Shown: in pieces, positions 1 to 9,456 of the stretch
Numbering within the stretch: position 1 is the stretch's first letter
Layout: each line of letters opens with the position of its first letter
Assembly: GCF_030817495.1 (NCBI RefSeq)
Contig: NZ_JAUSZK010000001.1
Coordinates: forward strand, 1,529,001-1,593,000
Reading direction: 5' to 3'
Source of the DNA: Streptomyces sp. V3I7
GTDB lineage: Bacteria > Actinomycetota > Actinomycetes > Streptomycetales > Streptomycetaceae
DNA: 64,000 nt
Position numbers and translations under genes: made by a program
The notes under the pieces: model-generated
What the model saw: only the letters and a program-made list of their open reading frames with translations
What the model was told of the DNA's origin: nothing
Databases searched by the model: none

Positions 1-840
1 CCCAAGTGCACCGCCGACTCGCTCACCACCACCGGCGCGATGGGTATCCACGGCGCCATCGAGTTCGGCAACCGCATGCTGACGTACGTGCTGTGCGCGG
101 CGGTCGGCTGGGCCATCGTCACCGCCCGCTCCGAGAAGCCGTGGCGGCGCGGCCTGACCCGGCTGGGCTGGGCGCAGTTCTGGGTGGTCATGGGCAACGC
201 GGTGCTCGGCGGCATCGTCGTGCTGGTCGGCCTCAACCCGTACACGGTCGCGGCCCACTTCCTGCTCTCCACCGCGCTGATCGCGGTCGCCACGGTGATG
301 TGGCAGCGCACCCGTGAGGGCGACGAGGCGCCGCGTCCGCTGGTCGGCAGGTCGGTGGCCCAGCTGGTGTGGATCCTGGTGGCCGTCTCCGTGCTGCTGA
401 TCGCGGCCGGCACCGTCGTCACCGGCTCGGGTCCGCACGCGGGCGACTCCAGCCAGGTCGAGCGGATGCCGCTGGACTGGGAGACGGTCAGCAAGCTGCA
501 CGCGGTCCTGGCCTGGATCGTGGTGACCCTGACGTTCGCCCTGTGGTTCGTCCTGAAAGCGGTCGACGCCCCGAAGGGCCCGCTGAACCGCACCCGCGAC
601 CTCTTCGTCGTCCTGCTCCTCCAGGGCGTCATCGGCTACGTCCAGTACTTCACGGACCTCCCCGAGGGCCTGGTCGCCCTGCACATGCTCGGCTCCTGCC
701 TGATGTGGATCGGCGCCCTGCGCGTGCTGCTGTCGCTGCGCGAGCGCCCCGGCGCGGCGGTCGAGGTGCCGGCCCCGGCGGCTCAGGCTCAGACTCCGTC
801 GTACGACGCGACGAGCTCGTCGATCGCCGCCCCGAGGTAA
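1..840 (+). CDS. ctaA: Heme A synthase CtaA/COX15 (5' truncated by window edge)
   Basis: Integral membrane protein that converts heme O to heme A for cytochrome c oxidase. The reading frame is open from base 1, so the N-terminus lies outside the window; 279 residues are visible, including the C-terminal half with repeated hydrophobic segments. Family-type histidine motifs are seen: IHGAIEFGNRML near the visible start, KLHAVLAW, and ALHMLGSCLMW near the end. An in-frame ATG at position 40 is internal, not the real start. ctaB, the preceding pathway step, lies 2.5 kb away on the other strand. The last 52 bases overlap the 3' end of the convergent nucleotidyltransferase gene. The call is secure from motif pattern and neighbourhood. 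Confidence 0.93.
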   Translation, partial: PKCTADSLTTTGAMGIHGAIEFGNRMLTYVLCAAVGWAIVTARSEKPWRRGLTRLGWAQFWVVMGNAVLGGIVVLVGLNPYTVAAHFLLSTALIAVATVMWQRTREGDEAPRPLVGRSVAQLVWILVAVSVLLIAAGTVVTGSGPHAGDSSQVERMPLDWETVSKLHAVLAWIVVTLTFALWFVLKAVDAPKGPLNRTRDLFVVLLLQGVIGYVQYFTDLPEGLVALHMLGSCLMWIGALRVLLSLRERPGAAVEVPAPAAQAQTPSYDATSSSIAAPR

Positions 841-1535
841 GCCCGCGTCAACTCCGCCCTGCGAGCCGTCCACCGTTCGGTGGGCGGCTCGGCGGTGCCG
901 TAGCGACGGCGGCGGATGTCCTCGACCACCTCGACGGGGGCGCCCAGCGCGGGCAGCGTCTCCAGCGCCTCGCGCTTGGTGATCAGCCGGCCCTCCCTGA
1001 GCGTGACGGCGGCGCGGGCGTGGGTGACCATGCCGAGGTCCACCCAGACCTCCTGGGTCCAGTTGTCCGCCCGGTCCACCTGCCGCCGCCAGTAGTTTTG
1101 TTGGTCGCGCACCACGAACGCGGCGAGCTCCCGGTCCGGCACCGCCGGGAGCAGCTCGCCGGGCTCCGCCCCGTAGAGCACCCGGCCGAAGTCGTGCAGC
1201 TCGCGCCGGGTCACCGGGGTGACCGGCCGCCGGAACAGCTCCTCGTACGCCCAGGTCAGATGCGATCGCCCGGCGTCGGCGGTCGTCGCCGGGGTCAGAT
1301 AGCTGCAGTGCAGACGGTCGGCGAGCGGCGCGTCGCGCAGGCGGGCGTGCAGCAGGGCCACCCGCCACACCGTCCGTGCCGTGAGCGGACGCGGCAGTAC
1401 GGCGACCAGGTCCAGGTCGCTGCGCCCCTCCTGGTAGTCGCCCCCGGCCAGCGACCCGTGCGCCCACACGGCGACGGGGGCCGACGTGGCCAGGCCTGTG
1501 AGGAAACGCCCGATGAGGGCTTCGGTGTCGGTCAC
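789..1535 (-). CDS. Nucleotidyltransferase-domain protein (aminoglycoside adenylyltransferase-like)
   Basis: Protein of 248 residues with the polymerase-beta-type nucleotidyltransferase signature in its N-terminal third: GSLAGGDYQ followed by RSDLDL, i.e. GS-x(n)-DxD, which binds Mg-nucleotide. The C-terminal part is helical, as in ANT-type enzymes that move a nucleotide to a small molecule, but the acceptor is unknown and resistance should not be assumed. The GTG at 1535 is chosen because it lies a normal distance upstream of the domain; the open frame extends further back but only through shadow sequence of the upstream amidohydrolase gene. It follows that gene after 41 bases, so co-transcription is likely. 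Its 3' end runs 52 bases into ctaA. Confidence 0.8.
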   Translation of the reverse strand: MTDTEALIGRFLTGLATSAPVAVWAHGSLAGGDYQEGRSDLDLVAVLPRPLTARTVWRVALLHARLRDAPLADRLHCSYLTPATTADAGRSHLTWAYEELFRRPVTPVTRRELHDFGRVLYGAEPGELLPAVPDRELAAFVVRDQQNYWRRQVDRADNWTQEVWVDLGMVTHARAAVTLREGRLITKREALETLPALGAPVEVVEDIRRRRYGTAEPPTERWTARRAELTRAYLGAAIDELVASYDGV

Positions 1536-1576
1536 CCGGCCAGTCTGGGGAAGCGGGCCCGGGCCGTACACCCCGC

Positions 1577-2683
1577 TCACCCGAGTCCGTACACCCGCCG
1601 CGCGTTTCCGGACGCCAGCATCGACGCCACCCGCTGGGCGTCGGACGGGGACCAGGCGCCCTCGGTGATCCAGGTGCCGAGGACGCGGTTGAGGGCCTCG
1701 CGGAACAGGTGGGCGCCCACGACGTGCAGCTCCGGCAGGCTCTGGGCGCCGCTGGAGAAGAGGATCTTGCCGAAGGGGGCCAGCTCCAGGATCTCGGCGA
1801 GGACGGTGGCCGCACGGGCGCCGGTGCGTACGAGCGCGGCGCCCGAGTCGGCGTACACGTGCGGGAAGGCGCCCGCGAGATGGGCGGCGTGGCGGTGGTA
1901 CGGGTAGCCGTGCAGCAGGACCAGGTCGGTGCCGAGGCCGGCGGTGGCGCGGACGAAGCCGGTCAGCAGCCCCGGGTCCGTGCGGTCGACGCGGGTGCCC
2001 GGTCCGCCCAGTCCGGCGTGGAGTTGCAGCGGCAGGCCCGAGGCCACCGCGATCCACAGCAGGTGCCGCAGCAGCACCGGGTCGTTCAGCTCCCCGCCGA
2101 CGCGCCGCCCCGCCAGCCAGCGGCCGGCGGCCCCGCGCACCTCCCCCGGTCCGGGCGGCTCGGGCGCGAGCGCCAGTCCGTGTCGCAGCGCCGCCACCGA
2201 GGTGAAGGCGACGGCGCCGGTGGCGGCGCCGTGCACCGACTCGGCGAGGTTGGCGAGGAAGGAGTCGACGGTGCCGGAGGTGTCGGCGACCTGCTCGGCG
2301 AGGACTTCCAGGCGCACGATCTCGTGGGCGCGCGCGCCGCCCGCCGAGGCCAGTTCGTCCGGTCCGGTCAGATCGCCGGGCAGGCCGGTGTCGACGAGGA
2401 ACGTCGTGATGCCGCTGCCCCGCAGCAGCCTGCGGCCCGCTTCCAGTACGCCGAGTTCACGACGCCGGGCGAGATAACGGGCGGGCGCGCAGTGCGCTTC
2501 CAGGCCGAGAAGCGGGGGGCACCAGCGGCGTACCGCGAAGCCGGTCTGGGTGTCGAAGAGCGTGGTGCCCGGCGCGGGCGGTCCCTCGGTCCGCGCCAGT
2601 TGGGCCTCGAAGGTGCCGAGGCCCAACTCGGTTCTCAGGACGCCGTGGCAGTACTGGTCCACCAGGGACGGCGTTTCGATCAT
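1577..2683 (-). CDS. Amidohydrolase family protein (amidohydrolase_2 type)
   Basis: A 368-residue TIM-barrel amidohydrolase-like protein. Seen in order: an N-terminal VDQYCHG motif where the family usually carries the first metal ligands (D-x-H-x-H type), GLPLQLHAG in the middle (strand with conserved His), LLHGYPYHRHAAHLA (further His), and ILFSSGAQSLPELH near the C-terminus, the position of the catalytic acidic residue in relatives. The substrate is unknown; relatives include uronate isomerase-like and FluG N-domain-like proteins. The Tyr in VDQYCH instead of His is unusual for a metal site. Start ATG at 2683. It is followed on the same strand by the nucleotidyltransferase gene. Confidence 0.8.
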   Translation of the reverse strand: MIETPSLVDQYCHGVLRTELGLGTFEAQLARTEGPPAPGTTLFDTQTGFAVRRWCPPLLGLEAHCAPARYLARRRELGVLEAGRRLLRGSGITTFLVDTGLPGDLTGPDELASAGGARAHEIVRLEVLAEQVADTSGTVDSFLANLAESVHGAATGAVAFTSVAALRHGLALAPEPPGPGEVRGAAGRWLAGRRVGGELNDPVLLRHLLWIAVASGLPLQLHAGLGGPGTRVDRTDPGLLTGFVRATAGLGTDLVLLHGYPYHRHAAHLAGAFPHVYADSGAALVRTGARAATVLAEILELAPFGKILFSSGAQSLPELHVVGAHLFREALNRVLGTWITEGAWSPSDAQRVASMLASGNARRVYGLG

Positions 2684-2866
2684 CCGGGCTCCCCGCGTAG
2701 ACGCTGCGCTGCTCTACGGTCCTAACGGGTGAACCGGGGTAGAGGTGTTGCGGGCTGTTCGAGGGAGGACGATGTGGTGAGGCGGCCGCGGGTCATCGGT
2801 GGCTGGTCGCGCCCACGCGACGGAGTCGCAAATTCAGCAGGGCCCCGTGCCCTTTGGGCGCGTTGT

Positions 2867-3199
2867 TCAGCCGTTGCTCGGGCCGCCGAGCTGGATCCCC
2901 GCCATGCGCGTCCACTCGTACGGGCCCGTCTTCACCTTGGCGGCGAACTCGCCGTCGAACGACTCGTGGACGGTGATGCCGGCCTTCTCCACCGCCTTCT
3001 CGGCGATCTCGTAGCTGGGCGCCACCAGGTCGCCCCAGCCGCCGTCCTCGCCGACGAGCACGATGCGGGCGCCGCGCTCGCCGATGTAGGCCACCTGTCC
3101 CTCGGCACCGCCGTGCGCCTTGGAGAAGCTGTCGATCTGCCGGGCGAGCTTCGCCGCCGTCCGCTCGGCCTTCGCGTCAACCTGCTGCGTGTCTGCCAT
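2867..3199 (-). CDS. Conserved hypothetical protein, 110 aa
   Basis: Small soluble protein of 110 residues with no signal peptide or membrane segment. The first 35 residues form a charged helix (KAERTAAKLARQIDSFSKAH), followed by a beta-rich part with GERGARIVLVGEDGGWGDL and a C-terminal segment ending in RMAGIQLGGPSNG. I do not recognise an enzymatic motif. ATG at 3199 is chosen over longer frame extensions because it has strong coding bias from this point and the upstream stretch contains the ctaB terminator. It lies 109 bases downstream of ctaB on the same strand but is separated from it by a strong hairpin, so it probably has its own transcription. Confidence 0.75.
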   Translation of the reverse strand: MADTQQVDAKAERTAAKLARQIDSFSKAHGGAEGQVAYIGERGARIVLVGEDGGWGDLVAPSYEIAEKAVEKAGITVHESFDGEFAAKVKTGPYEWTRMAGIQLGGPSNG

Positions 3200-3236
3200 G
3201 GTCAGGATGCTACCGACGGGTAGATCAAACGGCGAC

Positions 3237-3272
3237 GGGCGGGGTGCGTGGCCTTGACCACGAACCCCGCCC
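3237..3272 (-). terminator. Rho-independent-like hairpin after ctaB
   Basis: Two nested stems: GGGCGGGGT (3237-3245) pairs with ACCCCGCCC (3264-3272), and CGTGG (3247-3251) pairs with CCACG (3258-3262). It begins 37 bases past the ctaB stop. No U-tract is visible, which is common for Streptomyces terminators. Confidence 0.65.
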
Positions 3273-3308
3273 CTACGGCGGACAGATGAGGGACTGGCGG
3301 AAGAGGGA

Positions 3309-4283
3309 CTAGCGGAGGAAGGGGTCCACCGCGACCGCCACGAAGAGGATCGACACGTAGGTGATCGACCAGTGGAACAGGCGCATCTCCTTGAGCTTGG
3401 CGCCCGTCGCCTCCGCCTTCGCACGGTTCTGCAGGCCGTGCGCCTCCCACAGCCAGAAGCCGCCGGCCGCCAGCGCGACCGCCGTGTAGAACCAGCCCGT
3501 GTAGCCGAGCGGGGTCAGCAGCAGGGAGACGGCGACCATCACCCAGCTGTAGATCACGATCTGCCGGGCGACCACCTTGTTGGAGGCGATGACCGGCAGC
3601 ATCGGCACGCCCACGCGCGCGTAGTCGTCCTTGACCTTCATGGACAGCGGCCAGTAGTGCGGCGGCGTCCAGAAGAACATGACGAGGAAGAGGATGACCG
3701 GCGCCCAGGACAGGGAGTCGGTCACCGACGACCAGCCGATGAGCACCGGCAGACAGCCCGCGATGCCGCCCCACACGATGTTCTGCGACGTACGCCGCTT
3801 GAGGATCATCGTGTAGACGACGACGTAGAAGAGGAGCGCTCCGAGCGACAGCCACGCCGACAGCCAGTTGACGGTGAATCCGAACAGCAGCGTCGAGACG
3901 ACCGCCAGCATGATGCCGAAGGCGAGGCATTCACGCGGGCTGACCATGCCGGTGACCAGCGGGCGCTGCGAGGTGCGGTCCATGAGCGCGTCGATGTCGC
4001 GGTCGATGTACATGTTCAGCGCGTTGGCGCCGCCCGCGGAGAGGAAGCCACCGACGCAGGTGAGGAGCACCAGCGTCAGGTCGGGCACGCCCTGCTGGGC
4101 CAGGAACATCACCGGGACGGTGGTGATGAGCAGCAGCTCGATGATCCGTGGCTTGGTCAGCGCCACGAACCCCATGACACGGGCCCCCAGCGGCCGGTGG
4201 CCCGGGCTCTGAGTCGCACCGGGTTCCCCCGTGGCCCTCATGGCACGGGCGGTGCCCCCAGGACGGGAATCGACGGCCGTCAC
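3309..4283 (-). CDS. ctaB: Protoheme IX farnesyltransferase (heme O synthase)
   Basis: UbiA-family membrane prenyltransferase of 324 residues that attaches farnesyl to heme B, giving heme O, the substrate of CtaA. The first Asp-rich motif is seen as [18 protein letters not shown], with the CtaB-type [10 protein letters not shown] before it and the second loop [12 protein letters not shown]. About eight to nine hydrophobic segments follow. The GTG at 4283 is preferred over ATG 4304 because CAGGGG lies at ribosome-binding distance upstream of it. It is divergent from tkt, with 405 bases between. The usual actinobacterial arrangement (ctaA, ctaB, pentose phosphate operon) supports the call. Confidence 0.95.
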   Translation of the reverse strand: MTAVDSRPGGTARAMRATGEPGATQSPGHRPLGARVMGFVALTKPRIIELLLITTVPVMFLAQQGVPDLTLVLLTCVGGFLSAGGANALNMYIDRDIDALMDRTSQRPLVTGMVSPRECLAFGIMLAVVSTLLFGFTVNWLSAWLSLGALLFYVVVYTMILKRRTSQNIVWGGIAGCLPVLIGWSSVTDSLSWAPVILFLVMFFWTPPHYWPLSMKVKDDYARVGVPMLPVIASNKVVARQIVIYSWVMVAVSLLLTPLGYTGWFYTAVALAAGGFWLWEAHGLQNRAKAEATGAKLKEMRLFHWSITYVSILFVAVAVDPFLR

Positions 4284-4688
4284 GTACACCCCTGACAGAG
4301 ACATCCCAGCGAGCCCCGCCGTGTGAACAGGCGGTAAAGGCTCGCGCGTACCACGCCACTGTAGACGTTGCCCAGACCCCGGCTTCCGCGGGGGTCGGAT
4401 CGTGTTCGGCGGGGGCGCTGCCGGACGTGTCGCGGGCGGCGGCCGGAGCTGACCGAAACCCGGTTGAGCAGGGAGGCGGAAGCGTCCGTATTCATGTGCC
4501 ACACCGCCTCGCGGGCGACCGGGAGGCGGATCCGCGGGAGTCCCGGCAGTCTGGAATGGCTCGCAAAAACGCACGTCCCCACGAGGGTAGGCTCGACAGC
4601 GGCCGGTGGGCACCCAGTGCGCCGGCAGCCGGGGGCACCTGCCCACAGAGACCGGCAACCGACATGTGGAGAGGAGCCCTGACCCAGG
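4284..4688. promoter_or_regulatory. Divergent ctaB/tkt intergenic region (405 bp)
   Basis: No gene is supported here; open frames are shadows. Toward tkt, a TAGGCT hexamer at 4588-4593 is a good -10 candidate for the main sigma factor, with no convincing -35. GAGAGGAG at about 4670 is the likely ribosome binding sequence for the tkt GTG, at slightly long spacing. Toward ctaB only the CAGGGG ribosome site is clear. No operator-like palindrome stands out. Confidence 0.4.
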
Positions 4689-6776
4689 GTGAGCACCAAG
4701 CCGACCACCACAGACCTCGAGTGGACCGAAGTGGACCAGCGGGCCGTGGACACCGCCCGCGTCCTGGCCGCCGATGCCGTACAGAAGGTCGGCAACGGCC
4801 ATCCTGGTACGGCGATGAGCCTGGCGCCGGCCGCGTACACCCTCTTCCAGAAGGTGATGCGGCACGACCCCGCCGACCCGGAGTGGGTCGCGCGCGATCG
4901 CTTCGTGCTGTCCGCGGGCCACTCCTCCCTGACCCTGTACACCCAGCTCTACCTCGCGGGCTTCGGCCTGGAGCTGGACGACCTGAAGGCGTTCCGCACC
5001 TGGGGCTCGAAGACCCCGGGCCACCCGGAGTACGGGCACACGACGGGCGTGGAGACGACGACCGGCCCGCTGGGCCAGGGTGTCGCCAACGCGGTGGGCA
5101 TGGCGATGGCCGCCCGGTTCGAGCGCGGTCTGTTCGACCCGGACGCTCCGCAGGGCGAGTCCCCCTTCGACCACTACATCTACTGCATCGCCGGTGACGG
5201 CTGCCTCCAGGAGGGCGTCTCCGCGGAGGCCTCCTCGATGGCGGGCCATCAGCAGCTCGGCAACCTGATCCTGCTGTGGGACGACAACCACATCTCGATC
5301 GAGGGCGACACCGAGACGGCGGTCTCCGAGGACACCTGCAAGCGCTACGAGGCCTACGGCTGGCATGTGCAGCGCGTCGAGCCGAAGCCCAGCGGCGACC
5401 TCGACCCGCAGGCCCTGTACGAGGCGATCGAGGCCGCGAAGCAGGTGACGGACAAGCCGTCCTTCATCGCGATGCGCTCGATCATCGCCTGGCCGGCCCC
5501 GCACGCGCAGAACACCGAGGCCGCGCACGGCTCGGCGCTGGGTGACGAGGAGGTCGCGGCCACCAAGCGCGTCCTCGGCTTCGACCCGGAGCAGAGCTTC
5601 GAGGTCTCCGACGAGGTCATCAGCCACACCCGCCAGGCGCTGGAGCGCGGCCGCCAGGCCAAGGCCGAGTGGGAGAAGTCCTTCCAGGAGTGGCGCATCG
5701 ACAACCCGGAGCGCGCCGCCGAGTTCGACCGCATCAGCAAGGCCGAGCTGCCCGCCGGCTGGGAGGACAAGCTCCCGGTCTTCGAGACGGGCAAGGGCGT
5801 CGCCACGCGTGCCGCCTCCGGCAGGGTGCTCCAGGCGCTGGGCGCGGTCGTGCCCGAGCTGTGGGGCGGCTCCGCCGACCTGGCCGGCTCGAACAACACG
5901 ACCATCGACAAGACGTCGTCGTTCCTGCCGGCGGACAACCCGCTGCCGGAGGCCGACCCGTACGGCCGGACCATCCACTTCGGCATCCGCGAGTTCTCCA
6001 TGGGCGCCGAGATGAACGGCATCGCCCTGCACGGGAACACCCGCGTCTACGGCGGCACGTTCCTCGTCTTCTCCGACTACATGCGCAACGCCGTGCGCAT
6101 GTCGGCGCTGATGCACCTGCCGGTGACGTACGTGTGGACGCACGACTCCATCGGCCTCGGTGAGGACGGCCCGACGCACCAGCCGGTCGAGCACCTGGCC
6201 GCGCTGCGCGCGATCCCGGGTCTGAACGTCGTCCGCCCGGCCGACGCCAACGAGACGGCCGTCGTCTGGGGCGAGATCCTCAAGCGCTACACCAAGGTCT
6301 TCGGCAAGGGCGCCCCGCACGGCCTCGTGCTGACCCGCCAGGGCGTGCCGACGTACGAGCCCGACGAGAACGCCGCGCGCGGTGGTTACGTCCTGTTCGA
6401 GGCCGAGGGCGGCGCTCCCGAGGTCATCCTCATCGCCACCGGCTCCGAGGTGCACGTCGCCGTCGAGGCACGCGAGCAGCTCCAGTCCGAGGGCATTCCC
6501 ACGCGCGTGGTGTCGATGCCGTCGGTCGAGTGGTTCGAGGAGCAGGACCAGGGGTACCGGGACAGCATTCTGCCCCCGTCCGTGAAGGCGCGGGTCGCGG
6601 TGGAGGCCGGGATCGGCCTCACCTGGCACAAGTACGTCGGGGACGCCGGCCGCATCGTGTCGCTGGAGCACTTCGGTGCCTCCGCCGACGGCAAGGTCCT
6701 CTTCCGCGAGTTCGGCTTCACGCCCGAGAACGTGGCCGCGAAGGCCCGGGAATCCCTGGCCGCCGCCCAGCGCTGA
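4689..6776 (+). CDS. tkt: Transketolase
   Basis: Thiamine-diphosphate enzyme moving two-carbon units between sugar phosphates in the non-oxidative pentose phosphate pathway. It has 695 residues, the normal length. The ThDP/Mg-binding motif GDGCLQEG starts at residue 169, with NLILLWDDN closing it; AGHSSLTLY and [10 protein letters not shown] belong to the phosphate and cofactor sites; [14 protein letters not shown] contains the pyrimidine-domain catalytic Glu; [16 protein letters not shown] is also typical. The start is GTG at 4689. First gene of the operon tkt-tal-zwf-opcA-pgl, which groups both branches of the pathway. Confidence 0.97.
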   Translation: MSTKPTTTDLEWTEVDQRAVDTARVLAADAVQKVGNGHPGTAMSLAPAAYTLFQKVMRHDPADPEWVARDRFVLSAGHSSLTLYTQLYLAGFGLELDDLKAFRTWGSKTPGHPEYGHTTGVETTTGPLGQGVANAVGMAMAARFERGLFDPDAPQGESPFDHYIYCIAGDGCLQEGVSAEASSMAGHQQLGNLILLWDDNHISIEGDTETAVSEDTCKRYEAYGWHVQRVEPKPSGDLDPQALYEAIEAAKQVTDKPSFIAMRSIIAWPAPHAQNTEAAHGSALGDEEVAATKRVLGFDPEQSFEVSDEVISHTRQALERGRQAKAEWEKSFQEWRIDNPERAAEFDRISKAELPAGWEDKLPVFETGKGVATRAASGRVLQALGAVVPELWGGSADLAGSNNTTIDKTSSFLPADNPLPEADPYGRTIHFGIREFSMGAEMNGIALHGNTRVYGGTFLVFSDYMRNAVRMSALMHLPVTYVWTHDSIGLGEDGPTHQPVEHLAALRAIPGLNVVRPADANETAVVWGEILKRYTKVFGKGAPHGLVLTRQGVPTYEPDENAARGGYVLFEAEGGAPEVILIATGSEVHVAVEAREQLQSEGIPTRVVSMPSVEWFEEQDQGYRDSILPPSVKARVAVEAGIGLTWHKYVGDAGRIVSLEHFGASADGKVLFREFGFTPENVAAKARESLAAAQR

Positions 6777-6809
6777 CGCTCATATACGACACGTAGGAGA
6801 TGTAATTCC

Positions 6810-7928
6810 ATGACAGACGCACTCAAGCGCCTCTCCGAGGAGGGCGTCGCGATCTGGCTGGACGACCTGTCGCGCAAGCGGATCACGTCCGGCAACCTCG
6901 CCGAACTGATCGACCAGCAGCACGTCGTGGGCGTCACCACCAATCCGTCGATCTTCCAGAAGGCGATCAGCCACGGCGACGGTTACGAGCAGCAGGTCGC
7001 GGACCTCGCCGCCCGCAAGGTCACCGTCGAGGAAGCGATCCGCATGATCACGACGGCGGACGTCCGGGACGCGGCCGACGTCCTGCGCCCCGTCTTCGAC
7101 GCGACCGACGGCCAGGACGGCCGGGTCTCCATCGAGGTCGACCCGCGCCTGGCGCACAACACGGCGGCGACCATCGCCGAGGCCAAGCAGCTGGCCTGGC
7201 TGGTCGACCGGCCCAACACCCTCATCAAGATCCCGGCCACCAAGGCGGGCCTCCCGGCGATCACCGAGGTCATCGGCCTCGGCATCAGCGTCAACGTCAC
7301 GCTGATCTTCTCGCTGGAGCGCTACCGCGAGGTCATGGACGCCTACCTGGCCGGCCTGGAGAAGGCCAGGGCGCGCGGCCTGGACCTGTCGCTGATCCGC
7401 TCGGTGGCGTCGTTCTTCGTGTCCCGCGTGGACACCGAGATCGACAAGCGGATCGACGCCCTGGGCACCGACGAGGCCAAGGCGCTGCGCGGCAAGGCCG
7501 CCGTCGCCAACGCCCGGCTCGCCTACCAGGCGTACGAGGAGGTCTTCTCCTCCGACCGCTTCAAGGCGCTGGAGCAGGCGGGCGCCCACAAGCAGCGTCC
7601 GCTGTGGGCCTCCACCGGCGTGAAGGACAAGGCGTACTCGGACACCATGTACGTCGACGAGCTGGTGGCGCCGAACACGGTGAACACCATGCCGGAGGCC
7701 ACCTTGGAGGCCACCGAGGACCACGGCGACGTCCGCGGTGACACGGTCTCCGGCACCTACGAGCAGGCCCGCGCCGACCTCGACGCCGTCGAGGCGCTCG
7801 GCATCTCGTACGACGACGTGGTCCAGCTGCTGGAGGACGAGGGCGTCGAGAAGTTCGCGACGTCCTGGAACGACCTGCTGAAGTCGACCGAGGCGGAGCT
7901 CAAGCGCCTCGCTCCCGCGAAGGACTGA
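6810..7928 (+). CDS. tal: Transaldolase
   Basis: Transfers dihydroxyacetone units in the non-oxidative pentose phosphate pathway. At 372 residues it is the longer actinobacterial/cyanobacterial type. The Schiff-base lysine lies in [24 protein letters not shown] near residue 40 and [17 protein letters not shown] are typical of the family. The ATG at 6810 is preceded by TAGGAG. It starts 33 bases after tkt and ends 4 bases before the zwf start, so it lies inside the operon. Confidence 0.97.
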   Translation: MTDALKRLSEEGVAIWLDDLSRKRITSGNLAELIDQQHVVGVTTNPSIFQKAISHGDGYEQQVADLAARKVTVEEAIRMITTADVRDAADVLRPVFDATDGQDGRVSIEVDPRLAHNTAATIAEAKQLAWLVDRPNTLIKIPATKAGLPAITEVIGLGISVNVTLIFSLERYREVMDAYLAGLEKARARGLDLSLIRSVASFFVSRVDTEIDKRIDALGTDEAKALRGKAAVANARLAYQAYEEVFSSDRFKALEQAGAHKQRPLWASTGVKDKAYSDTMYVDELVAPNTVNTMPEATLEATEDHGDVRGDTVSGTYEQARADLDAVEALGISYDDVVQLLEDEGVEKFATSWNDLLKSTEAELKRLAPAKD

Positions 7929-7932
7929 CACC

Positions 7933-9456
7933 TTGTCGAGCAGCAACCCGCTGCGTGACCCCGCAGACCGACGGCTCCCGCGTATCGCGGGGCCGTCGGG
8001 CCTGGTCATCTTCGGCGTCACGGGCGACCTGTCACGCAAGAAGCTGATGCCCGCCGTGTACGACCTCGCCAATCGGGGTCTGCTGCCGCCGGGCTTCGCC
8101 CTCATCGGCTTCGCCCGCCGCGAGTGGGACGACGAGGACTTCGCCCAGGAGGTCCACGACGCGGTCAAGGAGCACGCCCGCACGCCCTTCCGCGAGGAGG
8201 TCTGGCAGCAGCTCGTCCAGGGCATGCGCTTCGTGCAGGGCACCTTCGACGACGACGCCGCCTTCGACCGGCTGCGCTCCACGATCGACGAACTGGACAA
8301 GGCACAGGGCACGGGCGGCAACTTCGCCTTCTACCTGTCGGTGCCGCCCAAGGCGTTCCCGGTCGTGATCAAGCAGCTGAAGAAGCACGGCCTCGCCGAC
8401 CAGGAGGGCGGCTCCTGGCGGCGCGCGGTCATCGAGAAGCCGTTCGGCCACGACCTGAAGTCGGCCGAGGAGCTCAACGAGATCGTCCACGAGGTCTTCG
8501 CCCCGGACCAGGTCTTCCGCATCGACCACTACCTGGGCAAGGAGACCGTCCAGAACATCCTGGCGCTGCGCTTCGCCAACACGCTCTTCGAGCCGATCTG
8601 GAACCGGTCGTACGTCGACCACGTGCAGATCACCATGGCCGAGGACATCGGCATCGGCGGCCGGGCCGGCTACTACGACGGCATCGGCGCCGCGCGCGAC
8701 GTCATCCAGAACCACCTGCTCCAGCTGCTGGCGCTCACCGCCATGGAGGAGCCCTCCTCCTTCGACGCGGACGCGCTCGCCGCGGAGAAGACGAAGGTCC
8801 TGGGCGCGGTCCGGCTGCCGAAGGACCTGGGCAAGCACACGGTGCGCGGTCAGTACGCCGAGGGCTGGCAGGGCGGCGAGACGGCGGTCGGTTACCTCCA
8901 GGAGGAGGGCATCGACCCCAAGTCGAAGACCGACACGTACGCCGCGATCAAGGTGGAGGTCGACAACCGCCGCTGGGCGGGCGTCCCCTTCTATCTGCGC
9001 ACCGGCAAGCGGCTCGGCCGCCGGGTCACGGAGATCGCGGTCGTCTTCCAGCGCGCCCCGCACTCCCCCTTCGACCAGACGGTGACGGAGGAGCTTGGGC
9101 AGAACGCGATCGTCATCCGGGTCCAGCCGGACGAGGGCATCACGGTCCGCTTCGGCGCCAAGGTGCCGGGCACCTCGATGGAGATCCGGGACGTCTCCAT
9201 GGACTTCGCCTACGGCGAGTCCTTCACGGAGTCCAGCCCGGAGGCGTACGAGCGGCTCATCCTCGACGTCCTGCTCGGTGACTCGAACCTGTTCCCGCGC
9301 ACCGAGGAGGTCGAGCTGTCCTGGAAGATCCTCGACCCGATCGAGGAGTACTGGGACAGGCACGGCAAGCCGGCGCAGTACCCCGCGGGCACGTGGGGCC
9401 CCGTCGAGGCCGACGAGATGCTCAAGCGAGACGGACGGAGCTGGCGCCGCCCATGA
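7933..9456 (+). CDS. zwf: Glucose-6-phosphate 1-dehydrogenase
   Basis: First enzyme of the oxidative pentose phosphate pathway, oxidising glucose 6-phosphate with NADP. It has 507 residues. The Rossmann fingerprint GVTGDLSRKKLMP lies at about residues 28-40, EKPFG at 168-172, and the substrate and active-site motif RIDHYLGKE at 196-204. The start is a TTG at 7933, four bases after the tal stop, so translation is probably coupled. The last four bases overlap the opcA ATG. The next gene, opcA, encodes its assembly factor. Confidence 0.97.
   Translation: MSSSNPLRDPADRRLPRIAGPSGLVIFGVTGDLSRKKLMPAVYDLANRGLLPPGFALIGFARREWDDEDFAQEVHDAVKEHARTPFREEVWQQLVQGMRFVQGTFDDDAAFDRLRSTIDELDKAQGTGGNFAFYLSVPPKAFPVVIKQLKKHGLADQEGGSWRRAVIEKPFGHDLKSAEELNEIVHEVFAPDQVFRIDHYLGKETVQNILALRFANTLFEPIWNRSYVDHVQITMAEDIGIGGRAGYYDGIGAARDVIQNHLLQLLALTAMEEPSSFDADALAAEKTKVLGAVRLPKDLGKHTVRGQYAEGWQGGETAVGYLQEEGIDPKSKTDTYAAIKVEVDNRRWAGVPFYLRTGKRLGRRVTEIAVVFQRAPHSPFDQTVTEELGQNAIVIRVQPDEGITVRFGAKVPGTSMEIRDVSMDFAYGESFTESSPEAYERLILDVLLGDSNLFPRTEEVELSWKILDPIEEYWDRHGKPAQYPAGTWGPVEADEMLKRDGRSWRRP

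Noticed and set aside
3309..6671. Long minus-strand open frame (about 1120 codons) across ctaB and tkt
   Set aside because: Only the ctaB part is protein-like; the rest is the antisense shadow of tkt caused by high GC.
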